Position numbers and translations under genes: made by a program. Shown piece by piece: positions 1 through 5,584 of a stretch of DNA of 5,997 nucleotides (its first letter is position 1; every line of letters starts with the position of its first letter). The stretch spans positions 1 through 5,997 of the forward strand of contig CAIMDH010000103.1 of the NCBI GenBank assembly GCA_903839715.1, given 5' to 3'. The DNA is from an uncultured bacterium. GTDB lineage: Bacteria; Patescibacteriota; Minisyncoccia; Phycocordibacterales; UBA918. The notes beneath the pieces were generated by a model. That model did no database searches. It had not been told where the DNA came from and was given only the letters and a program-made list of their open reading frames with translations.

Positions 1-247
1 GCCCGATTTTATTTCAAGTTTACCAACCGACCCGACTTCAGAATATGTAGACAATAAGGGTTATTTGTATATGACTAATACTTCTCGTACAGCATACAAA
101 TTATTGGCTCATAATGTGGTTGAAAAGCTTCTCATTACTAGTCTTAGTGATGAGTTTGCTCGTTGTCCGAGTGCTGCAGGTTCCTGTACTACTAGCATCT
201 TTCCTACAACATACGCTGTTTACAGTGCTGGAGCAGAAACATGGTAA
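1..247 (+). CDS. Type IV pilin / type II secretion pseudopilin-like protein, C-terminal part (5' end outside window)
   Basis: An open frame runs in from the left edge (first full codon at base 2) and ends with TAA at 245-247, leaving 81 residues. The visible part starts with an LPTDP stretch and a Tyr-rich turn (GYLYM). It then has a segment with a Cys pair seven residues apart (FARC...GSC, visible residues 55 and 62) and ends YAVYSAGAETW. This is the usual look of the C-terminal globular domain of major-pilin or GspG-like proteins: a proline/aspartate loop, a short beta region, possibly a disulfide, and an aromatic C-terminus. The diagnostic prepilin peptidase site and N-terminal hydrophobic helix lie upstream of the window, so the family call rests on the C-terminus only. 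If correct, the product is membrane-anchored and assembled into a surface filament. An internal ATG at 74 (also 65) is not a convincing start because the frame is open and pilin-like upstream. smc begins 15 nt downstream on the same strand. Confidence 0.65.
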   Translation, partial: PDFISSLPTDPTSEYVDNKGYLYMTNTSRTAYKLLAHNVVEKLLITSLSDEFARCPSAAGSCTTSIFPTTYAVYSAGAETW

Positions 248-262
248 GTGTAGCTTTATATA

Positions 263-2521
263 ATGTATCTTAAAGAACTATCAATTACTGGATTTAAGTC
301 ATTTGCCAAAAAAGGCGAGCTGGAATTTTCTGCGCCAATTACAGCTATTGTCGGTCCAAATGGTTCGGGTAAAAGTAATGTCGCCGAGTCTTTTCGCTTT
401 GTACTTGGTGAACAGTCCGTAAAGTCGATGCGTGGTAAGCGTGGCGAGGATTTGATTTGGGGTGGCTCGGCGCAAGTAGCTAGGGGTAATCGTGCCAGTG
501 TCACAATAACGCTTGATAACTCCAATAAAGTATTTCCTCTTGATTTTAGTGAAATAAAAATTGAACGAGTCGTACACCGTGACGGGCAAAATGAATACAT
601 TCTTAACGGATCAACTGTTCGTCTAAAAGATATTCAAGAGTTACTCGCATCAGCAAATATTGGCTCAACCGGACACCATATTATTTCGCAGGGAGAGGCT
701 GATAGAATTTTGACCGCCAATCCAAAAGAGCGTCGGGAGATGATTGAAGATGCTTTGGGATTGAAAATTTATCAATACAAGCGTCAAGAGGCGGAGCGTA
801 AACTAACAAAGACAGTAGAGAACGTAGCGCAAGTAGAGTCATTACGTCGTGAGGCCGCACCTCATTTAAAGTATCTAGAAAAGCAGGTACAAAAGATTGA
901 AAAATCGTTGCAACTGCAAGAACAATTGAAAGCAGTTTATGCTGAGTATTTACGACGCGAAGATATCTATATTGCGTTTCATTACGACCGTTTGACTACG
1001 GCGCGACGTATACCACAGGCTGAGCTAGAGGGTGTCACTGCGGCGCTGGCGGCAGCGAAGAAGACTTTGCAGGCCTCTGAGTCAAATCAAGACTCTGAGC
1101 AACTGATCAAGCTACAAGAGGCAGTGCAACAAGCGCTTCACGATAGACAAGTAGCTGAACGTGAGTTTAGTAAGTGTGAGGGGCAAATAGCATTGCTTGA
1201 GCGTCGTGTTGCGGAGCAAGAGAGACGTAGTAAGACAGTTGAAGGTAAGGCGATTCCATACGCTGATATTGCAGCGCTCATAAAGGATATCGAGCAGCAG
1301 GTGAGTAAAGTGGTGCAAAAAGACGAAGTAACTTTTTTACAGCGAGCCTTATCTGATATTGTGCACCGACTCAAGCTTTTTATTGAGCGCTCTTCTGCAG
1401 CTACTGATACCACATCCGAATTTGATATAAAAGAATTGAGACGACTAAAAGAAGAAATTGAAAAATTAGCTATACGTGTCGCTGACGCGCAAGGTAAAGA
1501 GACACGAGCTCGAAAAGTATATGGAGAAATGGAGGAGCAGCGTGTCAAAGAGGCAACAGATGGGCGTGAAGCTGAACGTGCAGTTTTTCGCTTGGTAGGC
1601 GAGCAGCGTGAACTCGAAACACAACTCGAACGAATTGATCGTGAACTCGCTATACTTGATCGTGACCGCAATGAGTTTAAGCGTGAACTACAAGAAGCGG
1701 TGGCGCTTTTAGGGCGTGCTGCCGCGGCTTATTACGAATACTTAATTGTTGATAGTGCCGGTGCTAGTGTTGCCGAAGAGACAGTTGTACAGGAAGACCG
1801 TGAAACGCAGCGGGCGCGGCGGCACGAGCTCGAGAAATTGAAGATTCGCCTAGAAGAGCTTGGTATTGGTGCGACTGATGAAGTAATAAAGGAATACAAT
1901 GACGCAAAAGAACGGGATGCATTTTTGGCACATGAAATAGCTGATCTTGAGAGTTCAATTAGTAAACTCCGGGAGCTGATTACTGAACTAGATGCAAAGC
2001 TCGAAGAACAGTTTGTGGTTGGTATCAAAAAGATTTCTCTTGAATTCAATCGTTTCTTCACGTTGATGTTTGGTGGTGGAGAGGCGGAGCTAGTGACGGT
2101 GACAACTAAGACCCGAGCAAGTGAAGACGAATTAACTGAAGAAGGGGAGATTGAAGAGAAAAAAGAGGAAGGTATTGAGTTGGTGGCTAAGTTGCCAAAT
2201 AAGCGGGTAAAGGGCCTTGAGATGCTCTCAGGGGGTGAACGAGCTTTGACCTCAATTGCATTAATTTTTGCGATGAGTCAGGTTAATCCGCCGCCGTTTA
2301 TTATTCTAGATGAAACTGATGCTGCGCTTGATGAAGCAAATAGTCGCCGTTATGGTGACATGATTGAGGCTTTGTCCAAGAAGTCGCAACTTATCTTGAT
2401 TACCCACAATCGCGAGACTATGAGTAGGGCGGGTATTCTCTATGGTGTAACGATGGCTGGCGACGGTATCTCCAAGCTTCTTTCTGTAAAGCTTGATGAA
2501 GCGGTGGCAGTAGCTAAATAA
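263..2521 (+). CDS. smc: Short, apparently hinge-less chromosome segregation ATPase SMC
   Basis: This is an SMC-family ATPase that would organise and segregate the chromosome, usually as a dimer. The N-terminal head (about residues 1-170) has the family opening (ITGFKSF), Walker A GPNGSGKSN (31-39), the arginine-containing KSMRGKRGEDLIWGG stretch (54-68) and a Q-loop (ISQGEADRIL, 141-150). The C-terminal head has signature LSGGER (655-660), Walker B FIILDET (679-685, catalytic Glu684), D-loop ALDEAN and switch His715 in ITHNRE. Residues about 175-330 and 390-580 are charged, heptad-like coiled coil. Usual bacterial SMC is about 1150-1200 residues with a hinge of about 150 residues at the centre. 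Here the length is 752, and I see no hinge with its glycine-rich dimer interface; residues 330-388 form a non-heptad block instead. An acidic insert lies at 617-637. Both ATPase halves are intact in one frame, so this is not a truncated gene. No clear Shine-Dalgarno precedes ATG 263; the preceding pilin stop is 15 nt away, so coupling or co-transcription is likely. RecN and SbcC are less likely given the ITGFKSF and LSGGER contexts. Confidence 0.9.
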   Translation: MYLKELSITGFKSFAKKGELEFSAPITAIVGPNGSGKSNVAESFRFVLGEQSVKSMRGKRGEDLIWGGSAQVARGNRASVTITLDNSNKVFPLDFSEIKIERVVHRDGQNEYILNGSTVRLKDIQELLASANIGSTGHHIISQGEADRILTANPKERREMIEDALGLKIYQYKRQEAERKLTKTVENVAQVESLRREAAPHLKYLEKQVQKIEKSLQLQEQLKAVYAEYLRREDIYIAFHYDRLTTARRIPQAELEGVTAALAAAKKTLQASESNQDSEQLIKLQEAVQQALHDRQVAEREFSKCEGQIALLERRVAEQERRSKTVEGKAIPYADIAALIKDIEQQVSKVVQKDEVTFLQRALSDIVHRLKLFIERSSAATDTTSEFDIKELRRLKEEIEKLAIRVADAQGKETRARKVYGEMEEQRVKEATDGREAERAVFRLVGEQRELETQLERIDRELAILDRDRNEFKRELQEAVALLGRAAAAYYEYLIVDSAGASVAEETVVQEDRETQRARRHELEKLKIRLEELGIGATDEVIKEYNDAKERDAFLAHEIADLESSISKLRELITELDAKLEEQFVVGIKKISLEFNRFFTLMFGGGEAELVTVTTKTRASEDELTEEGEIEEKKEEGIELVAKLPNKRVKGLEMLSGGERALTSIALIFAMSQVNPPPFIILDETDAALDEANSRRYGDMIEALSKKSQLILITHNRETMSRAGILYGVTMAGDGISKLLSVKLDEAVAVAK

Positions 2522-2538
2522 ACTTGAGAGAAGCCAAG

Positions 2539-2563
2539 TTGAGGAAGGCTGGACCTTACTCAA
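2539..2563 (+). other. Imperfect hairpin just after smc
   Basis: TTGAG (2539-2543) pairs with CTCAA (2559-2563). After one G/A mismatch, AAGG (2545-2548) pairs with CCTT (2554-2557), leaving the loop CTGGA. That gives 9 pairs starting 17 nt past the smc stop. No T-run follows, only TAATAATTT, so it is a poor intrinsic terminator, but it could protect the 3' end of the mRNA or compete with the next structures. Confidence 0.35.
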
Positions 2564-2586
2564 TAATAATTTACAAAACCCATCCC

Positions 2587-2616
2587 CTGTTGAGTTTTTT
2601 TATAAAAATTCAACAG
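2587..2616 (+). other. Long AT-rich inverted repeat in the smc 3' spacer
   Basis: CTGTTGA (2587-2593) pairs perfectly with TCAACAG (2610-2616). The pairing continues through one G-U and five T-A pairs, giving a 13-bp stem and a 4-base loop (TTAT). The base after the stem is followed by CACCCCC rather than T's, so it is not a standard terminator on either strand. The T-run at 2595-2601 lies inside its 5' arm and loop. A weaker alternative stem, 2558-2563 with 2590-2595, would place that T-run directly after a hairpin and could act as a terminator for smc. Confidence 0.45.
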
Positions 2617-2630
2617 CACCCCCAAAGGGA

Positions 2631-2659
2631 CTGGAATTAATCAAAAGTTGTTGTATTAT
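2631..2659 (+). promoter_or_regulatory. Possible promoter of the small unknown gene
   Basis: A -10-like TATTAT (2654-2659, five of six consensus bases) lies about 43 nt before the start codon at 2702. The only -35 candidates, CTGGAA at 17-bp spacing or TGGAAT at 16, are weak. Transcription would start near 2666, giving a leader of about 36 nt that is U-rich and contains the ribosome-binding site. The 10-bp direct repeats at 2643-2652 and 2660-2669 bracket the -10, which suggests regulation at this position. Confidence 0.35.
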
Positions 2660-2669
2660 AAAAGTTGTT
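2643..2669 (+). repeat. Direct repeat AAAAGTTGTT x2 around a -10-like box
   Basis: AAAAGTTGTT occurs at 2643-2652 and again at 2660-2669, start to start 17 bp. The 7 bases between contain most of the TATTAT -10 candidate. Two identical copies flanking a -10 element could be an operator for a repressor or activator. The sequence is AT-rich, so chance occurrence cannot be excluded. Confidence 0.4.
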
Positions 2670-2691
2670 TTTTCTTTCTTGTTTTTTAAAT

Positions 2692-2696
2692 GGAGG
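2692..2696 (+). promoter_or_regulatory. Shine-Dalgarno GGAGG that fixes the start at 2702
   Basis: GGAGG lies 5 nt upstream of ATG 2702. The earlier in-frame ATG at 2690 overlaps this ribosome-binding site and has only a T-rich tract (TTTTTTAA) before it, so translation should begin at 2702. A pyrimidine-rich stretch at about 2664-2687 precedes the site and may help ribosome loading. Confidence 0.7.
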
Positions 2697-2701
2697 TTTG
2701 T

Positions 2702-2944
2702 ATGGACCGCAAAAAGCTAGTAAATTTGGCGGAGCGTTATCTTAATCAAAAAGGTCAGGAAGACATCAGATGGTATTTGGAAGTTAAGGCAATACGTATT
2801 GCTCAGGTGTTCCTACTCGGCGCGCTTGATAAATTACTTGAAGGTGGCAAGGTTTCTGCAGAGGAGTTGGCAGAGGCATACAGAGATTTAGGTCTTAAGC
2901 CTGAGGAGATTGCAGATATTCGTAATCGCTTGTCACAGTACTGA
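2702..2944 (+). CDS. Small helical protein of unknown function (80 residues)
   Basis: I do not recognise this family. The start at ATG 2702 is chosen because of the GGAGG 5 nt upstream; using ATG 2690 would add four residues. The protein is soluble and charged, with no signal peptide or convincing membrane segment. Residues 3-48 look like one or two long helices (AERYLNQKGQEDIRWYLEV, then IAQVFLLGALDKLLEGG, whose hydrophobic face could pack in a dimer). Two short helices follow, SAEELAEAYRDLG and KPEEIADIRNRLSQY, joined by a Gly-Leu-Lys-Pro turn. An all-helical bundle of this size fits a small binding or regulatory protein, but no DNA-binding or metal-binding motif is evident. The leader has its own promoter candidate with a direct repeat, so it appears to be an independent unit between smc and the convergent rnr. 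It ends in TGA 15 nt before a terminator hairpin. The good ribosome-binding site and terminator argue that it is a real gene. Confidence 0.75.
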   Translation: MDRKKLVNLAERYLNQKGQEDIRWYLEVKAIRIAQVFLLGALDKLLEGGKVSAEELAEAYRDLGLKPEEIADIRNRLSQY

Positions 2945-2958
2945 GGTGCAGTAGATCT

Positions 2959-2984
2959 AAAAACCCATCACCAGGTGGGTTTTT
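2959..2984 (+). terminator. Intrinsic terminator of the small gene (A/T-flanked, can work both ways)
   Basis: AAAAACCCA (2959-2967) pairs with TGGGTTTTT (2976-2984), a 9-bp stem with an 8-base loop, beginning 14 nt after the TGA stop. The arms end in A5 and T5, so the element can terminate transcripts from either strand and can back up the rnr terminator for leftward transcription. Confidence 0.8.
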
Positions 2985-3013
2985 ATATTTCATATTACAC
3001 AAAACAACTCCAT

Positions 3014-3048
3014 AATTCCTGAGGGAGGTTCGGCCTCTCTCAGGAATT
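3014..3048 (-). terminator. Strong hairpin terminator of rnr, between convergent genes
   Basis: AATTCCTGAG (3014-3023) pairs with CTCAGGAATT (3039-3048). A G-U pair and GAGG/CCTC extend it to a 15-bp stem with the loop TTCGG. It begins 13 nt past the rnr stop. On the minus strand it is followed by ATGGAGTTGTTTT, a modest T-tract. On the plus strand it is followed by T-rich TGTTTATTTCTTT. It can therefore also stop read-through from the small gene. Confidence 0.75.
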
Positions 3049-3061
3049 GGTGTTTATTTCT

Positions 3062-5005
3062 TTATGCTACTAGTTCAAAATCAAGTTGTCTGGCCTCTTT
3101 GTCGGCGGCAATTAGTTTCACAGTGACAGTATCGCCAAGACGATAGACTTTGCCGGTCTTTTGGCCCTTGATGCGATATTGACTCGCTTCATGTGTGAAG
3201 TAGTCGCTCTTGATGCTTGCGAGGCGGACCATTCCGTCAGCTAGACAAGTTGATTCTTGGACATAAATACCCCAGTCGGTCACTCCGGTAATTACGCCGG
3301 TAAATGTCTCGCCAATTTTGTTCATGAGGTACTCGACTTGTTTAAACTTAATCGAGTCGCGTTCAGCGGTCACTGCTTCCATTTCACGCTGAGAAGATTT
3401 GATGGACATTCGTTCATATTCTGCCACTTCTTTGGGTCCAATAAATGAACCATCAAGATGCTTGCGCAACATACGGTGTGACATGAGATCGGGATAGCGA
3501 CGAATCGGGGAAGTGAAGTGGGTGTAAAATTTAAAGGCTAATCCGAAGTGCCCAATGTTTTTTGTGGAATACACCGCTTTGGCCATGGTCCGGATACTGG
3601 CGGTCTTAATCAGATTTTCTTCAGGTTTACCTGCGACTTCTTTGAGGAGTTTATTGATGGTAGTGGCTTTGACAGTGCCTTTGTGTGTTTCAAACTCGTA
3701 GCCAATTGCCCGGAGGAATAATCCTAACTCTTCAACTTTGTCGGGATTTGGCGTGTCATGAATACGGTACACAAACGCCAGATCTTTACCTGAGTTTTTA
3801 GAAAGATTGTAGATATGAGTCGCTACCTCGCGGTTAGCAAGGAGCATAAAGTCTTCAATCATGAGCATGGTTTCGACACGCTCTTTCTTGAATACGCGTA
3901 CTGGGGCACCACGTTCATCTAGCTCAAATTTGATTTCAGATGATTCAAATGCAATAGCGCCTGCAGCGTAGCGCTTCTGGCGAAGTTTGCGGCCAAGATC
4001 CATAAGGATGTTGAGTTCGGCTAGGTAGGGACCATTTTGGGTAGTGAGTACCTCCTGCGCTTCTTCATAACTAAAGCGCTTGTCCGAGTGCATGATAGTC
4101 TGACCATACCATTCGTTTACAATACGAGCATCTGGAGTAAGTTCAAAAATTGCTGAGAAGGAAAGACGATCTTCGTTTGGGCGTAATGAAAAGAGGTCGT
4201 TACTGAGTATTTCGGGAAGCATCGGAATAACACGGTCAACCAAGTAGACAGACGTTGCTCGCTCGCGGGCCTCTTCATCTATGCCGTCATGGTCACGAAC
4301 GTAGTGAGAGACATCGGCAATATGGATACCAACCTCAATATTGCCGTTTGATAGTACTTGGCAGGAAAGAGCGTCATCGAAGTCCTTGGCATCAACAGGG
4401 TCGATGGTCATGGTAGTGATGCCACGGATGTCGCGGCGTTTTGGGTCGGCAATGGCATCTGCGAAGATCTTTTCTTTGGTCGCAAAGAGTTCTTGTGCTG
4501 CCTTTTGCACTGACTCTGGAAATTCTTTAGAAAAACCGCCACTGCGAATGATAGCCTGCATCTCGGTCTCATGATCACCAGCGTGACCGATAGTTTCGGT
4601 AATGGCTGCTATGGGGTCGAGTAATGACTGGGTCCAAGAGGTAATCTCAACCACCACCTTCATCCCTAAGTCGTTTGGAGTCGCGGTCGGTACTAGTGGC
4701 TTAATGTGGAGACGGAGGTTATCTGGCAAAAAGAAAAAGACACTTTTGCCTTCAACTTTCTTTTCTTTGATGACGCCGATCAGTTCACGATAGGCTGCTT
4801 TTACGACAGCAACCACCGCACCTTCTTGACGCTTGCCGGGGACTTTCTTCTTTAGTTCTACTTTGACGATGTCGCCATCAAGGGCAAACCCGAGATTTTC
4901 TCGCTCAATAATAATATCTTCGGTGAGGTCAGGGTGGTTAACGAAACCGGTGCCTTTTCCTCGAATCATAATTACTCCTTCGTGAAATGTATTAGTATCT
5001 GACAT
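3062..5005 (-). CDS. rnr: Ribonuclease R (RNase II/RNB family 3'-5' exoribonuclease), compact form
   Basis: This hydrolytic exoribonuclease degrades structured RNA from the 3' end to nucleoside 5'-monophosphates in the cytoplasm, in mRNA turnover and RNA quality control. Domains in the 647-residue product: OB/cold-shock domain at about 8-66 (GKGTGFV, then ALDGDIVKVEL), second OB domain at about 72-137, RNB core at about 190-515, S1 domain at about 565-645 (GETFTGVITGVTDWGIYV). The catalytic motif TIDPVDAKDFDDALS carries Asp202, 208, 210 and 211, spaced as the metal-binding aspartates of RNase II/R. HFTSPIRRYPDL (496-507) is the conserved RNB core arginine motif. The well-known E. coli enzyme is about 810 residues; this one lacks the N-terminal helix-turn-helix region and the lysine-rich tail. 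Start choice: ATG 5005 keeps the first OB strand (EGVI) and has a promoter 9 nt upstream. Internal ATG 4969 (635 residues) has AAGGAG at 4975-4980, 5 nt away, but those bases also encode Glu-Gly-Val. I favour 5005 but cannot exclude 4969. The gene is monocistronic, convergent with the small gene and divergent from the 5105 gene. Confidence 0.93.
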   Translation of the reverse strand: MSDTNTFHEGVIMIRGKGTGFVNHPDLTEDIIIERENLGFALDGDIVKVELKKKVPGKRQEGAVVAVVKAAYRELIGVIKEKKVEGKSVFFFLPDNLRLHIKPLVPTATPNDLGMKVVVEITSWTQSLLDPIAAITETIGHAGDHETEMQAIIRSGGFSKEFPESVQKAAQELFATKEKIFADAIADPKRRDIRGITTMTIDPVDAKDFDDALSCQVLSNGNIEVGIHIADVSHYVRDHDGIDEEARERATSVYLVDRVIPMLPEILSNDLFSLRPNEDRLSFSAIFELTPDARIVNEWYGQTIMHSDKRFSYEEAQEVLTTQNGPYLAELNILMDLGRKLRQKRYAAGAIAFESSEIKFELDERGAPVRVFKKERVETMLMIEDFMLLANREVATHIYNLSKNSGKDLAFVYRIHDTPNPDKVEELGLFLRAIGYEFETHKGTVKATTINKLLKEVAGKPEENLIKTASIRTMAKAVYSTKNIGHFGLAFKFYTHFTSPIRRYPDLMSHRMLRKHLDGSFIGPKEVAEYERMSIKSSQREMEAVTAERDSIKFKQVEYLMNKIGETFTGVITGVTDWGIYVQESTCLADGMVRLASIKSDYFTHEASQYRIKGQKTGKVYRLGDTVTVKLIAADKEARQLDFELVA

Positions 5006-5014
5006 GTGAAAATG

Positions 5015-5043
5015 ATAGTAGCATGGAGCTCTTTACATTTCCA
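5015..5043 (-). promoter_or_regulatory. Extended -10 promoter of rnr
   Basis: Read on the minus strand, TG-C-TACTAT has its hexamer at 5020-5015 and its TG at 5023-5022. TGGAAA, a four-of-six match to the -35 consensus, lies 17 bp upstream at 5043-5038. The hexamer ends 9 nt before ATG 5005, so transcription should start about 3 nt before the codon, giving an almost leaderless mRNA. No Shine-Dalgarno precedes ATG 5005. Confidence 0.5.
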
Positions 5044-5059
5044 TCTACAGTGCTACAGT
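5032..5059 (+). promoter_or_regulatory. Extended -10 promoter of the 5105 gene
   Basis: TTTACA (5032-5037, five of six -35 consensus bases), a 16-bp spacer, then TG-C-TACAGT with the hexamer at 5054-5059. Predicted transcription start is near 5066, leaving about 39 nt of leader with a GGAG ribosome-binding site. It interlocks with the rnr promoter: the two -35 hexamers abut at 5037/5038 on opposite strands. Confidence 0.55.
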
Positions 5060-5094
5060 CTTTTGGTCGAGCCGACGAATCCGGTGTTCTTTAT

Positions 5095-5098
5095 GGAG
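5095..5098 (+). promoter_or_regulatory. GGAG ribosome-binding site that decides the start at 5105
   Basis: GGAG lies 6 nt before ATG 5105 and 3 nt before ATG 5102; the wider spacing is more usual. The in-frame ATG at 5093 overlaps this site, and the GTG at 5006 would lie upstream of the predicted transcription start. Confidence 0.55.
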
Positions 5099-5104
5099 CT
5101 TATG

Positions 5105-5572
5105 ATGTCTCTCAAAATAAAAACCTCCCAGGGCGAAGTATTTTTTTCGGACAAGTTTCGTGAATACAAAAATAATCAGTGGTCTTGTCGGTCAATTTTC
5201 AAGGACGATTGCTTTGACTATACATTTAGTTTTTCTTCTTTTGTATCCAAAAACTACGATACGCTATGGTCCGAAATAGTCGTCGTCTATGACAATGCCC
5301 TCACCGTGGTCGGCGTACCCGTTGCAGACCCTGTGGAGTACACACAGTCATCATCCCCAGATGCTTTGCTAAAACAGGTAGTAAAGGATGTTTCGAAAAA
5401 TTTGCGAGCTGCGCAAAACAGTCCTGAGGTGCACTACGGGGACACAGCGTTTATTTATGGGCAGCGACATAAAAGAGGGTATAAGGTACCGACGCTAGAG
5501 GATTGTTTGTTTCCAAGGCCGCAGATTCCTGGAGAATGGGAATTACTGGGTGCTATTCAAAAATTGGATTAA
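5105..5572 (+). CDS. Protein of unknown function (155 residues)
   Basis: I do not recognise this protein. ATG 5105 is chosen over upstream in-frame starts (GTG 5006, ATG 5093, ATG 5102) because of the GGAG 6 nt away and a promoter whose transcript begins near 5066. Visible features: a polar, aromatic-rich N-terminal half (residues 1-60, with Cys28 and Cys36 and FDYTFSFSSF); a beta-like hydrophobic stretch EIVVVYDNALTVVGVPV (57-73); a helix about 85-103 (DALLKQVVKDVSKNL); and a C-terminal part with basic QRHKRGYK (120-127), Cys134 and a proline-rich PRPQIPGEWELLG stretch. There is no signal peptide or membrane helix, so it is probably cytosolic. It is divergent from rnr with overlapping promoter elements and ends 12 nt before a strong terminator, so it is a monocistronic unit. 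The promoter, ribosome-binding site and terminator together support a real gene. Confidence 0.75.
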   Translation: MSLKIKTSQGEVFFSDKFREYKNNQWSCRSIFKDDCFDYTFSFSSFVSKNYDTLWSEIVVVYDNALTVVGVPVADPVEYTQSSSPDALLKQVVKDVSKNLRAAQNSPEVHYGDTAFIYGQRHKRGYKVPTLEDCLFPRPQIPGEWELLGAIQKLD

Positions 5573-5584
5573 GCAGTTTATTTT

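Noticed and set aside
259..264. TATAAT overlapping the smc start codon as a promoter
   Set aside because: It is a perfect hexamer, but it overlaps ATG 263, so a transcript from it would begin inside the gene. No good -35 is present.
256..600. Minus-strand open frame opposite the SMC Walker A region
   Set aside because: The plus strand encodes invariant SMC motifs here; the antisense product has no recognisable features.
1138..1671. Minus-strand open frame of 177 codons inside smc
   Set aside because: It is Ser/Arg/Cys-rich low-complexity sequence, typical of the antisense of a Glu/Lys/Arg-rich coiled-coil gene. No ribosome-binding site or domain is visible.
2942..2944. TGA read as glycine (alternative genetic code)
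   Set aside because: Read-through would run into the terminator hairpin and the convergent spacer and yield no sensible protein. The stop is 14 nt before a terminator, so TGA acts as a stop.
2959..3048. The two hairpins as a mobile-element end or short repeat array
   Set aside because: They are unrelated in sequence, each is followed by T-rich bases, and they lie between convergent genes, which fits terminators. No transposase or target duplication is seen.
3257..3448. Plus-strand open frames opposite rnr (also at 4341-4574 and 4602-4793)
   Set aside because: They are short antisense shadows of conserved RNase R coding sequence, with no ribosome-binding sites.
5006..5104. N-terminal extension of the unknown gene from GTG 5006
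   Set aside because: It would lie upstream of the predicted transcription start and has no ribosome-binding site. ATG 5105 has a GGAG site.
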